Shown here one piece after another: positions 1 through 5,665 of a stretch of 6,200 nucleotides of DNA. This stretch comes from Scatomorpha pullicola (GTDB lineage Bacteria; Bacillota; Clostridia; Oscillospirales; Oscillospiraceae). Location: the NCBI GenBank assembly GCA_018716545.1, contig DVJU01000146.1, forward strand, positions 1 through 6,200, written 5' to 3'. The first letter of the stretch is position 1, and the number at the start of each line of letters is the position of its first letter. The translations under genes were made by a program, and so were the position numbers. The notes beneath the pieces are model-generated. The model was not told the origin of the DNA, made no database searches, and saw nothing but the letters and a program-made list of their open reading frames with translations.

Positions 1-604
1 CGCCGACGTCGGCCGCCTTGGTGAAGATGCCGCCGCCGACACGCGCGAACAGCGCCGCGCAGGAGGCGCCCATGCCGAACATGACCATCGTATTGGCTAT
101 CGTGTCGGCGTCGCAGTGGAAGCCGTATTCAAGGATGAGGAACCAGACCGAGACGTCCAGTATTCCCAGGCCGACGACCGTAAAGCCCATGACCGAGCCT
201 GAGGAGATGGCGACGCGCAGTCCGCGGTTCAGGCTCTCGCTGGCCGCGTTGGCCGTGCGCGCGTTGGCCGTCGTGGCTATGCGCATGCCCACAAAGCCGG
301 CCAGGCAGGAGTAAAACCCGCCCGTCACGAACGCGAAGGGCACAAACTTGTTTACGAGCCCCGCGCCGTCTATCCACGGCACGTAGGCCAGCAGCGCGAG
401 TACCACGGCGATTACCGCAAAGATTATCGCCACCGTCTTGTACTGCCGCTTCAGATAGGCGTTGGCGCCCTTGCGTATGGCCGCCGCTATCTTCTGCATG
501 GTAGACGTGCCCTCTGAAAACTTTTTAACGCGCTTCGCCTGAGAATAAGCGAACAGCAGCGCGATAAGCGCGCCCACAACTCCCAGCCAGAAGAGGTTCT
601 CCAT
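1..604 (-). CDS. hppA: Membrane-bound ion-translocating pyrophosphatase, N-terminal part (cut by window edge)
   Basis: Integral membrane enzyme that hydrolyses pyrophosphate and uses the energy to pump H+ or Na+ across the membrane. The first 201 codons are present. The start at 604 has AGGAG at 615-619, ten bases upstream. Hydrophobic segments lie at about residues 3-21, 57-75, 88-107, 136-158 and 172-187. Two family motifs are visible: [16 protein letters not shown] (106-121) and [12 protein letters not shown] (190-201). The second is the start of the pyrophosphate/Mg-binding loop (family pattern [20 protein letters not shown]), with K196 and D199 present; the window ends inside it. Family members are about 650-800 residues, so roughly 70% of the gene lies outside. 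The residues that decide K+ dependence and Na+ versus H+ specificity are not in view. It is divergent from the acyltransferase gene and has its own candidate promoter at 660-688. Identification is firm; ion specificity is unknown. Confidence 0.95.
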   Translation of the reverse strand, partial: [201 protein letters not shown]

Positions 605-632
605 TCATCCATCACTCCTAGAACTGTACTTC

Positions 633-651
633 CAGCCGGAGCCCCCGGCTG
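633..651 (-). other. Predicted 5'-end hairpin in the hppA leader
   Basis: CAGCCGG (633-639) pairs exactly with CCGGCTG (645-651) around a five-base loop. If the minus-strand promoter at 660-688 is right, transcription starts near 653, so this GC-rich stem forms almost at the 5' end of the hppA mRNA, about 14 bases before the ribosome-binding site. Such a stem could shield the mRNA from 5'-end decay. No known riboswitch class is recognised. Confidence 0.4.
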
Positions 652-659
652 TGAGTTAT

Positions 660-688
660 ATTTTACATGAAGTTTATTCAGAAATCAA
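660..688 (-). promoter_or_regulatory. Candidate sigma-A promoter for hppA
   Basis: On the minus strand, TTGATT (683-688) and TAAAAT (660-665) are separated by 17 bases, and TG directly precedes the -10 box. Each hexamer is close to consensus. The predicted start near 653 gives a leader of about 49 bases. Position and spacing fit the gene well, but the surrounding DNA is AT-rich, so chance matches are possible. Confidence 0.5.
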
Positions 689-788
689 GCAACGAGTACA
701 AAAATACGGCGCAAATTCAGAAATTTTTATGAATAAATGCACAAAATGTCTGTAACGTTTAGGACGTCCAAAACAGCCCATTCGTCGA

Positions 789-806
789 TTGTGGCTTAAA
801 TCACAA
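789..806. promoter_or_regulatory. Rex/CRP-like palindromic site
   Basis: TTGTGGCTTAAATCACAA is an 18-base near-perfect inverted repeat: TTGTG and CACAA arms around eight bases. It differs at one of twelve arm positions from the TTGTGA-N6-TCACAA pattern bound by the redox repressor Rex in many Gram-positive bacteria. It also resembles the CRP/FNR-family core TGTGA-N6-TCACA. It sits far from both promoters found here (about 105 bases upstream of the acyltransferase -35 box and 100 bases upstream of the hppA -35 box), which weakens a simple repression model. Confidence 0.3.
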
Positions 807-911
807 GCAAATTCAATCCGATTTATATGCAAAAACGCAATAACAAAAAATGTCCTCTATCGCACACTTTGGACGGGAACTGTCCGCTTTCGTCCCGCTC
901 CGGCATTGTGC

Positions 912-939
912 TTGCAATTCTTGAAATACTTGTTATAAT
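912..939 (+). promoter_or_regulatory. Sigma-A promoter for the acyltransferase gene
   Basis: TTGCAA (912-917) and a perfect TATAAT (934-939) are 16 bases apart, and the -10 box is extended (TGTTATAAT). The predicted start near 946 lies inside the GTCCGGAC palindrome (942-949) and leaves a short leader of about 39 bases before the start codon at 985. Confidence 0.75.
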
Positions 940-984
940 AAGTCCGGACATTACTACAATATAAATAGACGGAGTGAAGCACCT

Positions 985-2265
985 ATGGAAAATCTCACCG
1001 AGCAGCAGAAGCTTGAAAGCCGGAAGCTGCATCCGGTCTCCCCTTTTATCTACAGGCTGCTGGGCAAAGTGGTAGTGAACGGGGTGCTCGCCAAGAAGTA
1101 CAACGCGCACTTTACATATGTCGACGACGTGGCCAAATACCGCGGTCAGAGCTATATAGTAGTCTCCAACCACGCCTCGCGCATGGACTATGTGTTCACC
1201 GCGCCGGCCTTCCTGCCGGACACCTTCAACTTTGTCGTGGGCTACAACGAGTTCTTCCGCAGCCACCTGGCCATGATACTCCGCATGATGCAGGTAGTGC
1301 CGAAAAAGAACTTCGTGCACCAGCCCTACGCCATAAGGCAGATAATTAAGATCATCCGCTCCGGCGGGCGCATAATCCTGCTCCCCGAGGGCATGAGCTC
1401 CATTTCCGGCGCCAACCAGCCCTGCGCCCTGGGCAGCGGACACCTGCTCAAGAGCCTGGGCGTGCCGGTGCTCTACACCAAGATAGCCGGCGGCTATCTC
1501 ACCGCGCCCAAGTACAACCTCAACGACCGCCTCGGCCGCGTGGACATAGAGGCCGGCGTGCTGTTCACGCCCGAGCAGCTCAGGGAGATGACCGCGGACG
1601 AGATCCAGCGCGCGCTGGACGAGAAGCTCTACCACGACGACTACGAGTGGAACAAGACCGCCCGCGTGAAGTTCGGCGGCAAGGGGCGCATGGCAGAGAA
1701 CATGCACCAGCTGCTGTTCTGGTGCCCCAAGTGCGGCGGCGAGCTGACCATGGAGAGCTGCGGCGACTCCATCAGGTGCAAAAAGTGCGGCAACGGCGGC
1801 CACCTCAACGAGTACTACGACCTCATTCCCGACGCCGGCAGCGAGCTGCCCGAGACGCCGCGCGTCTGGTTCGACATGCAGCGCGAGCACGTGCGCTCCC
1901 TGGTGCGCAGCGAGGGCTTCAAGCTCACGGAGCACGTACAGATAGGCGAGCTGCCCAGGCACGGCTATCTCAAGAACCAGGCCACCAGCGAGCTCGTCGG
2001 CGACGGCACGCTCACGTTGGACGCCGAGGGTCTGCACTTTGAGGGCAAGCGCCGCGGCGCAGACTACAGCTTCTTCGTGCCGATAAAGCAGCTGCCCACC
2101 TACGGCATGTGCACCGACGTCTCGCGCTTCTACACCTTTGTGGACGGCGAGTTCACGGAGTTCTACCCCGAGCGCGACAGCGCCGAGCTGTGGATGCTGG
2201 CCACCGAGGAGATGCACCGCGCCCAGGGCGGCCTGTGGCAGGACTTCCCCTGGAAGCATAACTGA
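985..2265 (+). CDS. PlsC-like lysophospholipid/1-acylglycerol-3-phosphate acyltransferase with zinc-ribbon extension
   Basis: Predicted to transfer an acyl chain to a lysophospholipid-type acceptor, as in phosphatidic acid synthesis at the inner face of the membrane. The PlsC-like domain covers about residues 20-230. The catalytic HX4D motif is H63-ASRM-D68 (NHASRMD), and the acceptor-binding block appears as LPEGMSS (133-139), a variant of FPEGTRS. Classic PlsC proteins are about 240 residues; this one is 426. The extra part starts with a four-cysteine zinc ribbon, C247-x2-C250 and C265-x2-C268, followed by a beta-rich region (about 341-415, beginning GTLTLDAEGLHFEG) that resembles a small PH/GRAM-like barrel by strand pattern only. 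The start is supported by GGAG at 971-974, ten bases upstream, and a good promoter. It is a single-gene unit ending at a terminator. The acyltransferase fold is sure; the exact acceptor is not, and the tail's role is unknown. Confidence 0.88.
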   Translation: MENLTEQQKLESRKLHPVSPFIYRLLGKVVVNGVLAKKYNAHFTYVDDVAKYRGQSYIVVSNHASRMDYVFTAPAFLPDTFNFVVGYNEFFRSHLAMILRMMQVVPKKNFVHQPYAIRQIIKIIRSGGRIILLPEGMSSISGANQPCALGSGHLLKSLGVPVLYTKIAGGYLTAPKYNLNDRLGRVDIEAGVLFTPEQLREMTADEIQRALDEKLYHDDYEWNKTARVKFGGKGRMAENMHQLLFWCPKCGGELTMESCGDSIRCKKCGNGGHLNEYYDLIPDAGSELPETPRVWFDMQREHVRSLVRSEGFKLTEHVQIGELPRHGYLKNQATSELVGDGTLTLDAEGLHFEGKRRGADYSFFVPIKQLPTYGMCTDVSRFYTFVDGEFTEFYPERDSAELWMLATEEMHRAQGGLWQDFPWKHN

Positions 2266-2273
2266 CAACGCGC

Positions 2274-2315
2274 AAAAACCTCCCGTCCGGTCGGACGGGA
2301 GGTTCTTTAATCTAT
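2274..2315. terminator. Bidirectional Rho-independent terminator
   Basis: A 12-base-pair perfect stem (2277-2288 with 2293-2304) with a GGTC loop is followed on the plus strand by a T-rich stretch (about 2303-2319). It is preceded by AAAAA (2274-2278), which becomes a T-run on the minus strand. It lies between the converging acyltransferase gene (stop at 2265) and PepSY gene (stop at 2326) and can end both. Confidence 0.9.
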
Positions 2316-2325
2316 TTTTCCGTTT

Positions 2326-2637
2326 TCAGTCGTAGGCGTTCTCGCGCTCCACGTGCAGCACGGCTGCGGTGTTGGGGTCGATAGAGTACTCGTATTCCGT
2401 AGTTCCCGACACAAAGCTGACTTCGTAGTAGACCAGCCCGTCGTCACGCTCAAAGCTGGAGCGCAGGCGCTGCACCTCGCCCTCGCTGAGTCCGGCGTCT
2501 GCCAGAGCCGCGGCCTCTGCGGCGTCCTTGCCTATATATGCGCTGTCGTTCCAGACAAAGTACCAGACCAGACCCAGAGCTATGGCCGCGATAAGCACGA
2601 CCGCCGCGACGATGATTATAATGGTTTTTTTCTTCAT
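2326..2637 (-). CDS. Small membrane-anchored PepSY-domain protein
   Basis: A 103-residue protein with a short basic N-terminus (MKKK), one hydrophobic segment (about 5-28) with no obvious cleavage site, and a single PepSY domain outside the membrane (about 33-97). Typical PepSY features are YIGKDAAEAAALADAGLS (34-51), an acidic turn (ERDDG, 63-67), then YYEVSF and EYEYSID strands (70-87). The usual TG after the last strand (IDAxTGEIL) is replaced by IDPNTAAVL. PepSY domains are generally thought to inhibit or modulate extracellular peptidases or sense the cell surface; the target here is unknown. The start is well defined: AGGAGG at 2644-2649, six bases upstream. The gene is divergent from a two-component system across 155 bases, an arrangement suggesting it may be a target or modulator of that system (inference). 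It shares a terminator with the acyltransferase gene. Confidence 0.85.
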   Translation of the reverse strand: MKKKTIIIIVAAVVLIAAIALGLVWYFVWNDSAYIGKDAAEAAALADAGLSEGEVQRLRSSFERDDGLVYYEVSFVSGTTEYEYSIDPNTAAVLHVERENAYD

Positions 2638-2792
2638 CTCTTTCCTCCTGAATTTGTTGTGATTACATTCTCACATGAAATAATTAGAGCATTATTAAAA
2701 ACTTTTAACTTTTTTTCGCCGCAATTTGCGCTATTATTTTAATATAGCTCTAAGAATAAAGCGGTAAAATCTCACAGAAGGGATGTGTTTGC
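2638..2792. promoter_or_regulatory. Divergent control region between the PepSY gene and the two-component operon
   Basis: An AT-rich 155-base gap containing both ribosome-binding sites (minus AGGAGG 2644-2649; plus AAGGGA 2778-2783). It also holds a perfect tandem repeat AACTTTT-AACTTTT (2700-2713) and an 11-base palindrome CGCAATTTGCG (2720-2730). TATTAT (2732-2737) and TAATAT (2740-2745) are possible plus-strand -10 boxes, and TCTAAT on the minus strand (2683-2688) is a possible -10 for the PepSY gene. I could not pair any of these with a good -35 box, so the promoters may be weak or activator-dependent. OmpR-family regulators often bind tandem repeats, which makes 2700-2713 a candidate autoregulation site. 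Confidence 0.45.
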
Positions 2793-3467
2793 ATGCGCAT
2801 ACTGGTAGTGGAGGACGAGCGGGACCTCAACCGCATAATCTGCAAGCGCCTCACCGCGGCGGGGTACACCGCCGACGCCTGCTACGACGGCCTGGAGGCG
2901 CTGGATTACCTGGCCGGGGCTGAGTACGACGCGGCGATCTTCGACGTGATGATGCCGAAGCTGGACGGCTTTTCCGCCGTGCGCCGTATGCGCGAGGGCG
3001 GGGACGACACGCCCGTGCTGTTCCTGACCGCGCGCGACGCCGTCAGCGACCGCGTGGCCGGGCTGGACCTGGGCGCGAACGACTATCTCATAAAGCCCTT
3101 TTCCTTCGACGAGCTCATGGCCCGCATCCGCGCCATGACCCGCAAGAGCGTGGGCAGCGTCACCAGCGTCTTCACCTGCGGCGACCTCACCCTCGACGAG
3201 GCGGCTCACACCGTGACGCGCGCAGGCAGGCGCATAGACCTCTCGGCCAAGGAGTTCGCCGTGCTCAACTGCCTGATACGCAACAAGGGCAGCGTCCTCT
3301 CGCGCGAGGCCATAGAGAACAACGTCTGGAACTACGACTGGGAGGGCGGCACCAACGTCGTCGACGTGTACATGAGCTATCTGCGCCGCAAGGTCGACTC
3401 CGGCTTTGACACCAAGCTGATACACACGGTGCGCGGCGCCGGATGGGTGCTGCGGGAGGAGAAATGA
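2793..3467 (+). CDS. OmpR/PhoB-family response regulator
   Basis: Cytoplasmic transcription factor switched by phosphorylation from the kinase encoded next to it. The receiver domain (about 1-118) has the acidic pocket E7/D8, phosphoacceptor D51 (FDVMMP), switch residues T79 (FLTAR) and Y98, and K101 (IKPF). The winged-helix DNA-binding domain (about 126-222) carries the usual DLSAKEFAVL, recognition-helix (TNVVDVYMSYLRRK, 187-200) and terminal IHTVRGAGWVL wing signatures. At 224 residues it is full length for the family. The start at 2793 has AAGGGA nine bases upstream. Its stop overlaps the kinase start (ATGA), indicating co-translation. All residues needed for activity are present. The target genes are not known; the divergent PepSY gene and its own promoter are natural candidates. 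Confidence 0.95.
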   Translation: MRILVVEDERDLNRIICKRLTAAGYTADACYDGLEALDYLAGAEYDAAIFDVMMPKLDGFSAVRRMREGGDDTPVLFLTARDAVSDRVAGLDLGANDYLIKPFSFDELMARIRAMTRKSVGSVTSVFTCGDLTLDEAAHTVTRAGRRIDLSAKEFAVLNCLIRNKGSVLSREAIENNVWNYDWEGGTNVVDVYMSYLRRKVDSGFDTKLIHTVRGAGWVLREEK

Positions 3468-4810
3468 GATTTCTTTCTATAAAAACGCGCGTGACCATCT
3501 ACTTCACGCTGATGATGGTGCTGATCGTCTCACTGGTGCTGGGCGTAGTGCTCATCGCCGGGCGCGGCGTCATCTCCGACACGGCCGAGGGCACGCTGCT
3601 GGATGTGGTGCACGACGAGATAGACGACGTGGACATGGACGAAGGCTATCTCGACCTGGACGAGCTGGACTTCTACCGCCACAACGTCTACGTCCAGGTC
3701 TACGGCGCCGACGGCAGCTTCCTCGGCGGCGCCGGCACACGCAGCTTTGACGGCTCGGAGGAGTTCCGCAACGGTGAGATACGCCAGGTCACGGTGGACG
3801 GCGAGGCCTACCTGGTCTACGACCTGCTGCTGCAGGTCGACGGCGGCGAGGTCTGGCTGCGCGGACTCACCGCCGTGGACAACGACTTCTCGGCGGCGAG
3901 GGTCATCACCATTCTCGCCCTGATCATCCTGCCCGCCATAGTCGTGGTCGCCGCCGTCATCGGCTGGCTGATAGCCCGCCACGCCTTCAAGCCCGTGCGC
4001 CAGATCACGGACACCGTCGACGCCATAAACGACGGCGCAGACCTGACCGCGCGCATCGGCCTGCACCGCGGCCGGGACGAGATCCACCGCCTGGCCGCCA
4101 CCTTCGACCGCATGTTCGACCGGCTGGAGCGCTCCTTCGACAGCGAGAAGCGCTTCGCCTCCGACGCCTCGCACGAGCTGCGCACGCCCGTGGCCATCAT
4201 ACTCGCCGAGTGCGAGTACGCGCACCAGAACGCGCAGACCGTGGAGGACTACCGCGAGAGCCTCGAGGTGGTGGAGCGCCAGGGGCGCAGGATGTCCACT
4301 ATAATAAACCAGCTGCTGAACATAACACGCATGGATCAGGGCACCCAGCAGATTTCCCGCGAGCGCGCCGACTTCTCGGAGCTGGTGGACGTGGTCACTG
4401 ACGAGACCGTGCGCGCCGGCGGCAAGTCGCTCAACGTCCGCAAGAACATAGCGCCCGACGTGCACGCCGATGTCGACGTCGGCCTGATGAGCCGCCTGGT
4501 GCAGAACCTGGTGGAGAACGCCTGCAAATACACGCCCGAGGGCGGGAGCGTCACCGTAACGCTCACATCCGAAGACGGCCGGCTCGCCCTCTCCGTGAGC
4601 GACACGGGCATAGGCATAGCCAAGCGCGACCTGCCCCACATTTGGGAGCGCTTCTGGCAGGCCGACTCCTCCCGCGGCGTGGACAAGGGCAGCGGCCTCG
4701 GCCTCTCTATGGTCAAGCAGATCGCAGACGCTCACGGCGGGAAGCTGGAGGTGGAAAGCGAGCCCGGAGCGGGCAGCACCTTCACTTTCCGGATGGATTG
4801 CAGAAACTAA
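3464..4810 (+). CDS. HAMP/HisKA membrane sensor histidine kinase
   Basis: Partner kinase of the preceding regulator, 448 residues. TM1 is about 12-32, an extracytoplasmic sensor domain about 33-146, TM2 147-171, HAMP about 172-225 (P177), then HisKA with H237 in RFASDASHELRTP. The HExxT phosphatase motif is intact (E238, T241). The ATPase domain has an N box (N352, ENACKYTP), G1 box (D380, DTGIGI), F box (ERFWQAD) and G2 box (from G409, GSGLGL), so kinase and phosphatase activities are both expected. The sensor domain is strongly acidic: residues 47-69 contain 12 Asp/Glu. The start chosen is ATG 3464, in ATGA overlap with the regulator stop and with GGGAGG at 3454-3459; an upstream ATG at 3443 would add seven residues from inside the regulator gene and lacks its own ribosome-binding site. 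No terminator is seen after it, so reading into the hydrolase gene is possible. Confidence 0.95.
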   Translation: MRFLSIKTRVTIYFTLMMVLIVSLVLGVVLIAGRGVISDTAEGTLLDVVHDEIDDVDMDEGYLDLDELDFYRHNVYVQVYGADGSFLGGAGTRSFDGSEEFRNGEIRQVTVDGEAYLVYDLLLQVDGGEVWLRGLTAVDNDFSAARVITILALIILPAIVVVAAVIGWLIARHAFKPVRQITDTVDAINDGADLTARIGLHRGRDEIHRLAATFDRMFDRLERSFDSEKRFASDASHELRTPVAIILAECEYAHQNAQTVEDYRESLEVVERQGRRMSTIINQLLNITRMDQGTQQISRERADFSELVDVVTDETVRAGGKSLNVRKNIAPDVHADVDVGLMSRLVQNLVENACKYTPEGGSVTVTLTSEDGRLALSVSDTGIGIAKRDLPHIWERFWQADSSRGVDKGSGLGLSMVKQIADAHGGKLEVESEPGAGSTFTFRMDCRN

Positions 4811-4842
4811 AAATTCTTTTGTCGTTAACAGAAATTTTAGTT
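4805..4842. repeat. AT-rich inverted repeat overlapping kinase stop codon and next -35 box
   Basis: AACTAAAA (4805-4812) is the exact reverse complement of TTTTAGTT (4835-4842). After one mismatch the pairing continues as TTCT (4814-4817) with AGAA (4830-4833). The left arm includes the kinase stop codon TAA, and the right arm covers the first two bases of the TTGACA box of the hydrolase promoter. It lacks the GC stem and T-run of a terminator, so an operator for a repressor of the hydrolase promoter is a reasonable alternative. Confidence 0.4.
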
Positions 4843-4869
4843 GACAAACGTGTATGAGGGTCTTATAAT
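4841..4869 (+). promoter_or_regulatory. Perfect-consensus sigma-A promoter for the SGNH hydrolase gene
   Basis: TTGACA (4841-4846) and TATAAT (4864-4869) are both exact consensus hexamers at the ideal 17-base spacing. Transcription should start near 4876, giving a leader of about 29 bases. It is the strongest-looking promoter in the window. Confidence 0.9.
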
Positions 4870-4904
4870 AAGGCCAAGATAATCCATGGAAGGAAGCGGG
4901 GTTT

Positions 4905-5597
4905 GTGAACATGAACAGCTCATTGTGTGTAATAGGTGATTCCATAACTGGTGGAGTTGTCTATAAAGACGACGCCGGGCGCTATGTGCGTTGTAAGGAT
5001 TCGTTCCTCAACCTGCTGGGAGAGAGCCTTGAGCTGGACATACACAACCACAGCCGTTTCGGCTGCACGAGCACCTCGGCTCTCGAGCGCATGGACAGGT
5101 ATGAGAAGGACATCTCGGAGTGTCCCAACACCCTGGTCATGCTCGGCGGGAACGACTCGGACTTCGACTGGCCGTCCGTGGCTGAGACCCCGGAGGCTGA
5201 GCACGACTGCAACACGCCGATCGAGCGCTTCATAGAGAGCTACTCCCGTGTGCTGGACAAGATAATCGCGCTGGGCAGCCGCCCTCTGGTGCTCAATCTC
5301 ATCCCGGTCTTCGGGCGCAGGTACTTCAAGTGGTTCTCCAAGCGCGCCGACCCCGACTCGCTGATGCGCTTCCTGGGCACGACGGACAGCATCGAGCACT
5401 GGAACGAGATGTACAATCTCGCCGTCATGAAGGTCGCCGTGAGCCGGAACGCGCCCGTGCTCGACGTGCGCAGCGCTTTCCTGTGCAGACGGGCGTTCGA
5501 CGCGCTCTTTTCCTCCGACGGCATCCACCCCAGCGTGGAGGGGCACCGGAAGATGTACGAATTCCTGCTGCCCCAGTTCAAGACCGTCCTGGCCTGA
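4905..5597 (+). CDS. SGNH/GDSL-family hydrolase (esterase/lipase-type), cytoplasmic
   Basis: Serine hydrolase of 230 residues with all four SGNH blocks: GDSIT with nucleophile S13; the oxyanion-hole glycine G53 (SRFGC); N83 in LGGND; and the D205-G-I-H208 pair completing the triad. Family members cleave acyl or acetyl esters, thioesters or lysophospholipids; the substrate cannot be read from the sequence. There is no signal peptide or membrane segment, so it should act inside the cell. An insertion of about 50 residues between blocks III and V (Trp/Arg/Lys-rich, including GRRYFKWFSKRADPD) may form the substrate lid. The start is probably GTG 4905, with AGGAAG at 4891-4896 eight bases upstream. 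ATG 4911 is a possible alternative, two codons later, served only by the GGGG at 4898-4901. It has its own strong promoter and ends at a terminator; a link with the kinase operon is not established. Confidence 0.88.
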   Translation: MNMNSSLCVIGDSITGGVVYKDDAGRYVRCKDSFLNLLGESLELDIHNHSRFGCTSTSALERMDRYEKDISECPNTLVMLGGNDSDFDWPSVAETPEAEHDCNTPIERFIESYSRVLDKIIALGSRPLVLNLIPVFGRRYFKWFSKRADPDSLMRFLGTTDSIEHWNEMYNLAVMKVAVSRNAPVLDVRSAFLCRRAFDALFSSDGIHPSVEGHRKMYEFLLPQFKTVLA

Positions 5598-5610
5598 AAA
5601 TACGCATTAT

Positions 5611-5649
5611 AAAGCAGCCCCGCCGGATTAAGCCCGGCGGGGCTGCTTT
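5611..5649. terminator. Bidirectional Rho-independent terminator
   Basis: A perfect 16-base-pair stem (5611-5626 with 5634-5649) with a seven-base loop, beginning AAA and ending TTT so that it reads alike on both strands. It follows the hydrolase stop (5597) and lies just past the stop of the converging small gene (5666). The T-tracts are short, but the stem is very stable. Confidence 0.85.
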
Positions 5650-5665
5650 CGTCTGCGTTTCCTTC

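Larger units (their letters stand above)
605..984. other. Divergent intergenic region between hppA and the acyltransferase gene
   Basis: A 380-base AT-rich gap with no supportable gene. From left to right it holds the hppA ribosome-binding site (615-619), a leader hairpin (633-651), a candidate hppA promoter (660-688), a GGACGTCC palindrome (762-769), a TTGTG...CACAA palindrome (789-806), an imperfect GGAC...GTCC pair (871-885), the acyltransferase promoter (912-939), a GTCCGGAC palindrome at the predicted transcription start (942-949) and the acyltransferase ribosome-binding site (GGAG, 971-974). The stretch from about 690 to 910 has no clear promoter and is larger than two simple divergent promoters need. 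Confidence 0.7.

Noticed and set aside
18..377. Open frames on both strands within the hppA segment (18-314 plus, 129-377 minus)
   Set aside because: They conflict with the pyrophosphatase frame, which carries the family motifs and runs unbroken from 604 to the edge.
850..924. Small plus-strand open frame of 24 codons in the intergenic region
   Set aside because: No ribosome-binding site and no upstream promoter; it overlaps the acyltransferase -35 region.
823..2268. Open frame of 481 codons on the minus strand opposite the acyltransferase gene
   Set aside because: Low-complexity Ala/Val/Leu/Gly/His composition with no domain; it is the antisense shadow of a GC-rich gene with clear catalytic motifs.
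3443..3463. Upstream ATG giving a kinase seven residues longer
   Set aside because: It lies inside the regulator gene without its own ribosome-binding site; ATG 3464 has GGGAGG upstream and the typical ATGA overlap.
4805..4842. Rho-independent terminator for the kinase operon
   Set aside because: The stem is AT-rich with mismatches and is followed by GACAAACG, not a T-run; listed as an inverted repeat instead.
4886..4939. Possible 17-codon upstream reading frame overlapping the hydrolase start
   Set aside because: Only a weak AGG precedes it, and its ATG context overlaps the real ribosome-binding region; no sign it is translated.
3530..4945. Open frame of 471 codons on the minus strand opposite the kinase gene
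   Set aside because: Antisense shadow with biased Val/Ala/His/Gln composition; the plus strand encodes all kinase boxes.
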